NCBI RefSeq assembly: GCF_009905615.1
Contig: NZ_JAAAKW010000016.1
Location: 53,298-117,297 of the forward strand
DNA: 64,000 nt
Source of the DNA: Pseudomonas sp. SLFW
GTDB taxonomy: Bacteria > Pseudomonadota > Gammaproteobacteria > Pseudomonadales > Pseudomonadaceae
Direction: 5' to 3'
Shown: one piece after another, positions 35,832 through 44,029 of the stretch
Numbering within the stretch: position 1 is the first letter of the stretch
Layout of the letters: every line of letters starts with the position of its first letter
Position numbers and translations under genes: made by a program
The notes under the pieces: generated by a model
The model's input: only the letters and a program-made list of their open reading frames with translations
What the model was told of the DNA's origin: nothing
Database searches by the model: none

Positions 35832-36298
35832 TAGAGCTTTTATGACGCGCAGCCGTAGGCCGCAGGATCAGAAAAGCCGCATGGTATCGGAAGCGGGCAG
35901 GCCGCTGCTGTGGTGGTCTCTTTGAGCGTTTCTTAGGCGCGGCCCAACGATATTAGATTTGCCTGCGTGAAATCTGTTGGACTGTTCCGAAGTTTCCGAT
36001 TTTTCCAAAATTTCCGCTGTTGGAACAAAAACGTGCTCCAGCAAACCAGCAGTGAGATTACAGGTAGGGTTTCATCCCTTGTAGCTCAAACTTCAATCGA
36101 TGGGCACCCTTCTTTAGCAAAAGTCTGCGGATCTGGCTTTGTGGTCCTCAAGCATCGCACCCTGCTGGTTGTTCTTGGCTGATAGCTAATGCTGAATTTT
36201 CTTACGCGAAAATCGTCGTTTACCCGCAACTCCGCTAGGGATAGTATCGCAATAGCGTGTTGCCACATTGTCCAAATGGACGGACGGAGGAATAAGAA
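35832..36298. other. Left edge of AT-rich island, no gene supported
   Basis: The base composition shifts to AT-rich within this 467-nt stretch. The short frame 35967-36182 lacks a ribosome site and family resemblance. A 12-bp dyad GTCCA-N2-TGGAC at 36270-36281 lies just before the ribosome site of the MORC-like gene and could be an operator. No tRNA, integrase or att-like repeat was seen. Confidence 0.45.
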
Positions 36299-37781
36299 TT
36301 GAGGATAGCGAATCCGCCTCAGGCAAGGGACCTGATGGCTACCGCACGGAGTTTTGGCAACTATGACCTAGCAGCCGCACTTGCCGATCTTATCGATAAC
36401 AGCATCAAAGCTAAGGCTTCGCGGGTAGATATCTCATTTGAGCCTGAGGGCGATGATGTAGTGGTGAGGATCCGCGACGACGGCATGGGGATGGACCATG
36501 AAACTCTCAAGATTGCGATGCGTCCTGCAAGTGCCAATCCACAGGATGTGCGTGACACCGATGACCTCGGAAGGTTTGGATGGGGGTTGAAATCGGCTTC
36601 TTTATCTCAAGCGAGAGTGTTGACTGTAGTGACGTGGTGCCAAGGGGGTATCAGTGCTGCGCGATGGGATATAGATGATATTGATGATTGGGCTATGGAC
36701 ATATTTGAGGGGCACGAAGCCAAAAGTCTGCTGGTTGAACCGCCTAGGTCGAAGTCGGGTACGGAGATAATATGGACCCGCTCTGACAGAGTGCTTGACA
36801 CAGATATCGTTGCTTCGTTCGATGACTCTCTGACATACACAATTGCAAATGCGAACCAAAGGCTATCGTTGGTATTTCACCGCTATCTGGCGGGAGAGGC
36901 TGAGCGGCGATTGACTGTTTCAGTAAATGGGCGAGTATTGCGCCCGATTGATCCGTTTATGACTTCTCACGATGCGACACAAACTCTCGATGCCGAGGAG
37001 ATTAGAACAGCAAACGGATCTGTTGTGAGCATCCAACCCTATGTTCTGCCCCATTTTTCAGCTTACAGTCGAAGAGCAAGAACGGCTTGGTGGGCCCGAG
37101 GGTATGGTCAGAAACCAAGGGTTCTATGTTTATCGAAACAAGAGACTAATAATATTTGGCACTTGGTTTCGACTGGTCCCTCACGGAGAGTTATCACAAC
37201 TGACTCGGGTCAGGGTTGATCTTCCAAATACTTTAGACGACGAATGGCGTATTACAGTAGATAAGTCAGATGCACAGCTCCCGGCAGCCCTCAAACGTCG
37301 CCTCCAAAATGTAGTTAAGCGATTTAATCGGCGATCATTCTCGGTCCACCGTAAAAAAGGAGTGAGTCTGGATGTGCCAAAGGTGCAGTCAGTTTGGATA
37401 CGATATGTAAAAAACAGTCAAGTGCGTTACAGGGTGAATAGGGACCATCCGATGGTGCTGAGCTTGATGGAGGCAAACTCAACGTCTCATATTGCCGATT
37501 CCGTACTTCGATTGTTAGAGTCCTACTTTCCAACTGACAGATTTCTTATCGATGCAAATGGGGTAGGCGTAAATCAATGTCCAACCTCCACTGAGGAGTT
37601 TGAGTCGTTGCTTCACCAGTGTGTGATTAATTTCTTGCAAACCGTTGATGGGAAACTCAATGTAGATGAGTTTCTGGAGTTTATAAGGGCCGTCGAACCC
37701 TTCTCCACCCAATGGACTTACACAGAAAGCTATGTTCGAAAAAATACTGCAAAAAAATGGGGTATGGGAAATGGATTTTGA
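36299..37781 (+). pseudogene. MORC/MutL-like GHKL ATPase, frameshifted
   Basis: First gene of the defence-like operon. Starting at TTG 36299 (GGAGG eight nt upstream), the N-terminal GHKL ATPase shows the N-box AALADLIDNSIKAKA (residues 26-40), DxGxG box RDDGMGM (59-65) and G2 box GRFGWGLKSA (91-100). The frame then stops at 37219, while the sequel (LTVEEQERLGGPEGMVRNQGFYVYRNKRLIIFGTWFRL...) continues in the next frame to 37781. Removing one T from the T5 run at 37054-37058 joins them (PYVLPHFQLTVEEQERLGG) into a ~493-aa protein. Such ATPases act as ATP-gated DNA clamps in predicted restriction systems. Broken gene or base-call error; both possible. Confidence 0.85.
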
Positions 37782-40524
37782 CGCTGCTCTCAGTTTTCTT
37801 CGAATGGAAATAGATAAAATCGTTAAAGGGCGAGCCGCTGTTTCTCAAGGTTTTTTGGAGGAACACGTAAAACAAAAGTCTGGGATTGCAAGGATTTTGG
37901 AAGAAGAATTCGCGAATCGATTGATTCGGCATCTTGAAACTTTTTACGGGACTAGCCAAGGTGATGGACATGTCCTGAAAACTGACTTTGAAGAGTGGTT
38001 TCCAAAGCGTAAAGGAGAAGTAAATTTCTATTTTTGGCGCCGGTTACAAAAATACTGGCTGGATCACTCGGTTCTTCCGGTCAATGTTGTCGGGTCTGTA
38101 GATAACGTTACAGACGAAATTGTTGGTTACCTAGGCAACCCCCAAGAAATCAAATCTTGGAGGCGCCGCGGCTTGGTGATGGGACATGTTCAGTCAGGTA
38201 AGACTACAAATTACTCGGCGCTTATTGCCAAGGCTGCAGATGCAGGGTATCGAGTTATTATTGTTCTTGCAGGTATGACAAACTCATTGAGATATCAAAC
38301 CCAAGTTCGACTTGACCAAACTTTTGTTGGAAAATCCTCCCTTGGTGATTCGGTGGCCTCAGTAATCTATCCGGTCTCTAACGTCTTCAAAGGAGTTGAA
38401 GGTGAGAATACGGATATTCGTCATCCGTATTGTGGTACCACTCAAGCGTCTGATTTCAATGTCGGGAAAGCAACTGGAATAGGTGCGGCCGAAGGTAATT
38501 TCGCCGACCCTATACTTTTTGTTACAAAAAAACACGAAAAGGTGCTTGAACAACTTGCTGGGTGGCTTCGGGATCTTCGCCAAGGAGGCCAGCTCGAAGG
38601 TCCTATGTTACTGATTGACGATGAAGCGGATAATGCTTCAATCAATACAGCTAGAGACCCAAGTGCGACAACTAGGATAAATGCTCGTATTCGAGAACTT
38701 TTGGATTGTTCTCGTCGCTCTTCATATGTTGGGTACACTGCGACTCCATTTGCCAATATATTCATTGATCCAGACACTAACGATGACATGCTTAAAGATG
38801 ATCTCTTTCCCGAGAACTTTATAAAGTCGTTGGAGCCACCAGAAAATTATATAGGTGCAGATAAGCTTTTTGCCGAGGGTGGGGCTTATAATAAAGTTTG
38901 TGTAAAGCCTATTCCTGATGATTATCAAGACCTGCTCCCTCTTAAGCACAAGTCTGGGGATGCTGTTGCCGATCTTCCTGAAAGCCTTAAAAACGCTTTT
39001 TTTGAGTATGCCATTTTCAGATGCCTGAGGATGTTGGCTGGCGAAGGAGATCGACACTCTTCAATGCTAGTGAATGTAAGCAGATTTAATGCTATTCAAC
39101 AAAAAGTTCATGACCATTTGTATCGCTTACTTCAGGAGTTAAAAGCCGCAGCCGAAGTGTGGTCTGGCAGTCCGACTTGGGAGCGGTCTGAGACGTTAAG
39201 TAGATTGAATAGTGTATGGCGGGAGGAGTATGAAGTATCTTCCGAGTATAGCTGGGATGATGTTCGAGAAGTGCTGCAACGGGCGATCTCGTCGATAGAG
39301 GTTCGGTCAGTCAACATGCGTGGGGGGGGCTTGGATTACTCCAAAGCACCGGAGTCTGGACTACATGTCATCGCTGTAGGTGGATTCGCGCTTTCGCGCG
39401 GCCTTACCCTAGAAGGACTTGCCATCTCTTACGTGCTTCGTAATGTGGGGGCCGCGGACACCCTTCTTCAGATGGGACGTTGGTTTGGCTACCGGCCAGG
39501 GTATGCAGAACTATGCCGAATTCACGCAACGAAGGACATGTTAGGGGATTTTCGCGAGGTTAGTGAGTCAGTTGAGGAGCTCCGTGATGATTTAGTCCGA
39601 ATGGAGAGAATGGGGCTTACTCCGGATCAATTCGGTCTCAAGGTTCGTCAGAGTCCGACAGGTATAGCGATCACCGCTGCGAATAAAATGCGAGCGGCGA
39701 AGCCGCTATTGATGGCGTTAGATCTGTCTGGTCGGCACTTGCAAGCGTATGAATTGTTTAATAATGATGAAATCAATCACAAGCACTTTGATTTAGTTGT
39801 CTCGCTGGTTGAAGTGCTTAATTCGCGCTTCTCTAGCAAAAAAATAGAAGATACATCGGCGATGGTGTGGTCGGGCGTGGATGTAGCAGTCGTAAAAAAT
39901 TTGCTCCAAGAGTTTAGGCTCCCTCAGCTAGAGTTCGCATTAGGCAACGAAGAGAGTAGCTTGGCGCTCGACTATATTTCTGATAGGGCAGGGGGTGAAC
40001 TTGCGCAATGGGATATTGCTATTCCTTATCGAAAGAGGACTGGTGAGGTGGAATTCCCGTTTAACGTCGCTCAGGGAGGTGACATCTACTGTCGAGAGCG
40101 CCATTCCGGCGTACCAAAATCAGATGATCCTGGCGTGGTAAAAATTACTGAAAAAAATGTTGTTGCTGATGCTGCGCCTAATGATCTTATGTATGGTGAG
40201 CGCGGCGCTGAGTTGACAAATAAAATCCGCGAAATTGAACTGAATGACCCTAAGATTAGTGCAGAAAAATCTTGTTTGCTTTCAAGAAAGCGTCCGCTGC
40301 TAATTATTCATTTGATCAACTATTCGCTTGATCTGAAAAGGGGCGCGGGGCAAGAGCTAAAGTTTAAAAAGGGTACGCCGGTTGTTACTTTAAGTTTGGC
40401 GTTCCCCAACACCAAAGTTCCTCCTAAACCGCGAGAGTATGCAATCTCTGTCCGAATGGCGCAGTTGCTGGAACAACAGTTGGATGAAGCGCAGAGCGAC
40501 GAGGAGTTTGACGATGAACTGTGA
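37732..40524 (+). CDS. Z1-domain SF2-like ATPase of MORC-linked defence operon
   Basis: 930 aa. Walker A GHVQSGKTTN at ~151-160, Walker B LLIDDEADNAS near 290, motif III-like YVGYTATPFANI near 333 and arginine-finger-like QMGRWFGYRPGY near 579 define the Z1 family (PF10593), a superfamily-II-related ATPase known from restriction-associated operons. It presumably translocates on or remodels DNA. It overlaps the ATPase gene by 50 nt; an alternative ATG at 37771 would overlap by 11 nt, matching the coupling used further down the operon. The C-terminus is acidic (DEAQSDEEFDDEL). AT-richer than flanking core genes. Confidence 0.88.
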   Translation: MFEKILQKNGVWEMDFDAALSFLRMEIDKIVKGRAAVSQGFLEEHVKQKSGIARILEEEFANRLIRHLETFYGTSQGDGHVLKTDFEEWFPKRKGEVNFYFWRRLQKYWLDHSVLPVNVVGSVDNVTDEIVGYLGNPQEIKSWRRRGLVMGHVQSGKTTNYSALIAKAADAGYRVIIVLAGMTNSLRYQTQVRLDQTFVGKSSLGDSVASVIYPVSNVFKGVEGENTDIRHPYCGTTQASDFNVGKATGIGAAEGNFADPILFVTKKHEKVLEQLAGWLRDLRQGGQLEGPMLLIDDEADNASINTARDPSATTRINARIRELLDCSRRSSYVGYTATPFANIFIDPDTNDDMLKDDLFPENFIKSLEPPENYIGADKLFAEGGAYNKVCVKPIPDDYQDLLPLKHKSGDAVADLPESLKNAFFEYAIFRCLRMLAGEGDRHSSMLVNVSRFNAIQQKVHDHLYRLLQELKAAAEVWSGSPTWERSETLSRLNSVWREEYEVSSEYSWDDVREVLQRAISSIEVRSVNMRGGGLDYSKAPESGLHVIAVGGFALSRGLTLEGLAISYVLRNVGAADTLLQMGRWFGYRPGYAELCRIHATKDMLGDFREVSESVEELRDDLVRMERMGLTPDQFGLKVRQSPTGIAITAANKMRAAKPLLMALDLSGRHLQAYELFNNDEINHKHFDLVVSLVEVLNSRFSSKKIEDTSAMVWSGVDVAVVKNLLQEFRLPQLEFALGNEESSLALDYISDRAGGELAQWDIAIPYRKRTGEVEFPFNVAQGGDIYCRERHSGVPKSDDPGVVKITEKNVVADAAPNDLMYGERGAELTNKIREIELNDPKISAEKSCLLSRKRPLLIIHLINYSLDLKRGAGQELKFKKGTPVVTLSLAFPNTKVPPKPREYAISVRMAQLLEQQLDEAQSDEEFDDEL

Positions 40525-41482
40525 CTTTGCTGGAAAGTGGGACGAAATTTCCGGGCGGGGATACGTTGCCGGCCGCTTTCGTGTCTGTCCGGATCATCTG
40601 CTTAACATGTTTGTTGGCTTTTCAGCCGGAGGATGGAGAGAGTTCACTCTTGAATTTCTCGGGGTGCAGTTGAATATGGAAACAATTCCGACCTTTGAGA
40701 ATATTAATATTCGAGTTCAAGATGTAAACGGCCTCCATAGCCTGATATTACAGTTGAGGGATCGAGATCTCTCCGATCTGTTTTCAAATATCTGTAGTGA
40801 TTTAGCTGAGGGGTCTTCTGCTGCCGTTACTTCGGAAAGCGCTGTTCATATATTCATTGCAAGACTGAACCGTTGGGCAGATCTTCTGCGTCGCGGGCGT
40901 AATGATGAGCTTTCTTTTATAGAAAGATTGGGGTTGCTTGGAGAACTGTGCGTACTTTCCTGGATGGTCACTGAATGTAGTGTGCAGCCTTCGCTGGCTG
41001 TTCGTGGGTGGCGTGGGCCAGAAGCAGATACGAATGACATAGGAGTTAACAATCTACGCGTCGAAGTAAAGGCACAACTTTCCACGCAGCGAAAATCCTT
41101 GAGAATTTCCTCGCTAGATCAGCTAGGAGGGGATGGTAACAATCTGTTTTTGGCAGTCAATTGCTTTTCCCCTTCGGAGGATGGAGTGAGTTTAGAATCC
41201 TTGATTTCTTCTATAATCTCTCGGTTGGACATCCACAGTAAAGGGGGGGTGGAGTTTCAGCGGAAATTGGTTATTGCAGGTTACGATCCTAACGCAGCCT
41301 ACGCTAAAGAAAAATTCAAGCTGGAGGAAATGCGGATATATCACGTTATCGATGGCTTCCCAAAGCTTGTGCCTAGCAACGTTCCTATTGGGGTCTCAAA
41401 GGTGAAGTATGAAGTGGAATGTGAAGCTATAAGGGACTTCATGGTGCCTTCGTCTGAGCTGAAGGCTTTTTTCAATGCTTGA
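40514..41482 (+). CDS. PD-(D/E)XK nuclease-like protein (DUF4420 type)
   Basis: 322 aa from ATG 40514, which overlaps the Z1 stop by 11 nt. A helical segment LLRRGRNDELSFIERLGLLGELCVLSWM precedes the nuclease-like core WRGPEADTNDIGVNNLRVEVKAQLSTQRKSLRISSLDQL, in which D of NDIGV and E-V-K (about residue 182) supply a PD-(D/E)XK active site. This matches PF14390, annotated as a putative PD-(D/E)XK family. In the operon it is the likely DNA-cutting subunit, working with the Z1 and MORC-like ATPases. Confidence 0.84.
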   Translation: MNCDFAGKWDEISGRGYVAGRFRVCPDHLLNMFVGFSAGGWREFTLEFLGVQLNMETIPTFENINIRVQDVNGLHSLILQLRDRDLSDLFSNICSDLAEGSSAAVTSESAVHIFIARLNRWADLLRRGRNDELSFIERLGLLGELCVLSWMVTECSVQPSLAVRGWRGPEADTNDIGVNNLRVEVKAQLSTQRKSLRISSLDQLGGDGNNLFLAVNCFSPSEDGVSLESLISSIISRLDIHSKGGVEFQRKLVIAGYDPNAAYAKEKFKLEEMRIYHVIDGFPKLVPSNVPIGVSKVKYEVECEAIRDFMVPSSELKAFFNA

Positions 41483-43538
41483 TTTACAGGATGAGTACTC
41501 GCAATTGCTTGAAGAGGTCCGTATTGGAAGCATTGCGGATCATGAACTTCAGATTACTGAGTTCTTCCGAATATACTCAGAGCTAGCAGCGGAAAATGGA
41601 GATACACCCGATCTGGAGTATTGCCCCATCCTCAAGCAAGGGCAGGGTGGCTACCGAGTCGATGGATATGCATTCGACATACTTGAAGGCGAGTCAGGTG
41701 AGTCTGGCGATCTTTATCTGGCTGTTTGCGACTATCGACAAGAAACGATGCTTCCATCTATCAATAGTCGTGATATAGAGCGCGCTGTTGATGGGGTTGA
41801 GCGTTTTTTCAAAGCGGCTTCCAGCAAGGAGTTCCTTGAAAGCTTGGAGGAAGCCAGTCCAGCTTACCAGTTGGCAGTGCTGATACAGCAGTTCAATACG
41901 AGGGTCCGTCGATTACGTTTGATACTCCTCACAAATGGCCATTTGCGAGTCCGCAAGAGCGTTTTTAAATCCAGAGACCTAGGCGCTGTGACTCTGCACA
42001 TCAACATCCTCGACTTAGAGCGTTACTCGAGAATATCTTCTACTGGTTCAGAGCCTGTGGAGATCGACTTTGAGGAAGATTTTGACGGCGCGATTGAGTG
42101 CTTGCCTGCTTCTGTGGGAATAAATAACTACCAAAGCTTTCTCTTTGCGATTCCTGGGGCGGTTCTAGCGCAAGTTTTTGCGGTTTTTGGGAATCGTTTG
42201 CTTGAGCAAAACGTCAGGACCTACCTGCAGGCAAAAACAGGTGTTAATAAAGGAATTCTGCGCACTATTGCCGAAGAGCCGGGAATGTTTTTTGCGTATA
42301 ACAATGGTTTGACTGCGACTGCATCTTCGGTGCACACACAAAGGCTCGAAAATGGTACGCTAGCAATTGCCCATATAAAGGATTTCCAAATTGTTAATGG
42401 CGGGCAGACTACAGCTTCTTTACTTTATGCACGTGATGGTCAGGGACGGAACCTTGAGCACGTATACGTCCAGGTTAAGTTATCTGTAGTGGAGGTCGAT
42501 AAACTTTCTGACTTGGTTCCTAGGATTTCCGAGTTTGCAAATACACAAAACAAAGTTTCTCTTGCTGATCTCGCCTCTAATAGTCCGGTACAGGTCCGGA
42601 TTGAACGGTTCTCAAAAGAAATCGCTGTGCCCCAAAAAATTGGTGAGCTTCATAGCAGCAAGTGGTTCTACGAGCGAACTCGTGGACAGTACAAGAATCT
42701 TTTTGCGTATAAGTCCAAGGCTCAGCGTAGCAAACTTGAGTTGATGTACCCCAAAGCTAAGCTTGTGAATAAGACCGATATGTCGAAGTTCGAACTATCA
42801 TTTGAAGGGTGTCCTCATCATGTTAGTGAAGGTGCTCAAAAGTGTTTCAATCGATACACCACCACCGTGCTTTCCAAACTTGGAGATGGATCTTCTCTTA
42901 CAGAAACATGGTTTCGTCGAGCTATGGCTAAGGCGCTAATTTTCACAAGTCTGGATGATGCAGTCCAAAAGTCGGTTTGGTATCAAGCGGACCGAGGGTA
43001 CAAAGCCCAGATAGTCACATATACGATAGCCGCCTGTGCGGACGGCTTTCGAACTAAAGGTCATCAGATTGATTTAGATCGCATCTGGCGAGAGCAAAGC
43101 GTCGCAGTGCCCATGCTCGCTTGGATGCTAGGGGTTGCTGAGGAGGTCTCAAATATTCTGAAGACTCCTCCTGATAATGTGAGGAATATTTCGGAGTTTG
43201 CGAAAAAGGATTTTTGCTGGGAGCAGCATGTGAAAGGCCGAGTTGGCGTTCCGGATGGCCAGACTCTCTCGTTTGGTATTTCAGAAGAAAGCTATCGTGA
43301 TGAGGCCCGCCAAGGCGGCCGAGAGGCAATCAGAAACCTTGAGGTTGACTTTGATGTAGCCTTATGTGGGCTGATCCCCCGGGCGAACGAGATCATTGTG
43401 CAAGCTAAACAAAGCGCAGTGGTGTCGCCCAAAAATATGAGTGCGTTGAGCAAACTTGCATCTGGCAGTCTGAACCTGTCGAAGGGAGAGAAGACGGCTC
43501 TAAAGTATTTGTTGGAGCGCTTGGATATCGAGTATTGA
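41475..43538 (+). CDS. AIPR (abortive infection phage resistance) family protein
   Basis: 687 aa. The family core (PF10592) is clear: RLLEQNVRTYLQAKTGVNKGILRTI, MFFAYNNGLTATA near residue 275 and IKDFQIVNGGQTTASLLYA near 307. An N-terminal domain (residues ~1-200) has a restriction-endonuclease-like feel (YRVDGYAFDI...LYLAVCDYRQE) but no complete active site was confirmed. ATG 41475 overlaps the previous stop by 8 nt. AIPR proteins occur in phage-exclusion loci and restriction operons; the biochemical role is not established. Confidence 0.87.
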   Translation: MLDLQDEYSQLLEEVRIGSIADHELQITEFFRIYSELAAENGDTPDLEYCPILKQGQGGYRVDGYAFDILEGESGESGDLYLAVCDYRQETMLPSINSRDIERAVDGVERFFKAASSKEFLESLEEASPAYQLAVLIQQFNTRVRRLRLILLTNGHLRVRKSVFKSRDLGAVTLHINILDLERYSRISSTGSEPVEIDFEEDFDGAIECLPASVGINNYQSFLFAIPGAVLAQVFAVFGNRLLEQNVRTYLQAKTGVNKGILRTIAEEPGMFFAYNNGLTATASSVHTQRLENGTLAIAHIKDFQIVNGGQTTASLLYARDGQGRNLEHVYVQVKLSVVEVDKLSDLVPRISEFANTQNKVSLADLASNSPVQVRIERFSKEIAVPQKIGELHSSKWFYERTRGQYKNLFAYKSKAQRSKLELMYPKAKLVNKTDMSKFELSFEGCPHHVSEGAQKCFNRYTTTVLSKLGDGSSLTETWFRRAMAKALIFTSLDDAVQKSVWYQADRGYKAQIVTYTIAACADGFRTKGHQIDLDRIWREQSVAVPMLAWMLGVAEEVSNILKTPPDNVRNISEFAKKDFCWEQHVKGRVGVPDGQTLSFGISEESYRDEARQGGREAIRNLEVDFDVALCGLIPRANEIIVQAKQSAVVSPKNMSALSKLASGSLNLSKGEKTALKYLLERLDIEY

Positions 43539-43582
43539 GAGCTGCGGGTGCAGCTCGATGGGGTTCGCCGTCCGATGAGGGT

Positions 43583-44029
43583 TTAGACAAAGAAGTCGGG
43601 CCAGGAGATGCTTTTTTGATTACAATCCCGCACGGCTTCCAAAAGCCAATGCATCTCTACTTCCGGCTTGCGTATCCCACATTCCCACAGCTCGAAGACG
43701 CGCCAGCCCTGCTGTAGCAGCTCTGTCCTCTGTCTTAGGTCTCGTTTCACGTTCTGGTCAAATTTCATGCGCCAGAACTCTTCGCGAGTACGAGGATTTG
43801 TGGCATATCTGCACCCCGGATGTCGATGCCAGAAGCAGCCGTGAATGAAAATGCAGACGTTGTAGCGCGGGAGTACAACGTCCGGTTTACCTGGAAGCTC
43901 TCGAGGATGCAGGCGATACCTGAAGCCATGCTTATGCAGGAGTTTCCGTACCTTCATCTCGGGAGATGTGTTGCTGCCACGAATGGCGGCCATCATGCGA
44001 GACCTGACCTCTTTACTGACTATGTCCAT
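43583..44029 (-). CDS. vsr: Very short patch repair endonuclease
   Basis: 148 aa. Compared with E. coli Vsr: SKEVRSRMMAAIRGSNTSPEMKVRKLLHKHGFRYRLH, catalytic Asp in GKPDVVLPRY (D50), and the HGCFWHRHPGC zinc/His motif, then NVKRDLRQRTELLQQGWRVFELWECGIR. It nicks at T:G mismatches produced by deamination of 5-methylcytosine. It is on the opposite strand to the operon and its ATG (44029) overlaps the methyltransferase's ATG head-to-head. Vsr is a normal companion of C5 methyltransferases; in this setting it might also serve as the restriction nuclease. Confidence 0.9.
   Translation of the reverse strand: MDIVSKEVRSRMMAAIRGSNTSPEMKVRKLLHKHGFRYRLHPRELPGKPDVVLPRYNVCIFIHGCFWHRHPGCRYATNPRTREEFWRMKFDQNVKRDLRQRTELLQQGWRVFELWECGIRKPEVEMHWLLEAVRDCNQKSISWPDFFV

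Noticed and set aside
35533..35832. 99-codon minus-strand frame overlapping the BRO-N start and leader
   Set aside because: Different frame from BRO-N, low-complexity His/Pro/Arg end, and it spans the inverted-repeat leader.
35967..36182. 71-codon plus-strand frame at the left island edge
   Set aside because: No ribosome site, no family resemblance, unusual composition.
37041..37075. Programmed or slippage frameshift in the MORC-like gene
   Set aside because: A +1 shift at T5 lacks a known slippery/stop context and the run is too short for efficient polymerase slippage; mutation or miscall is simpler.
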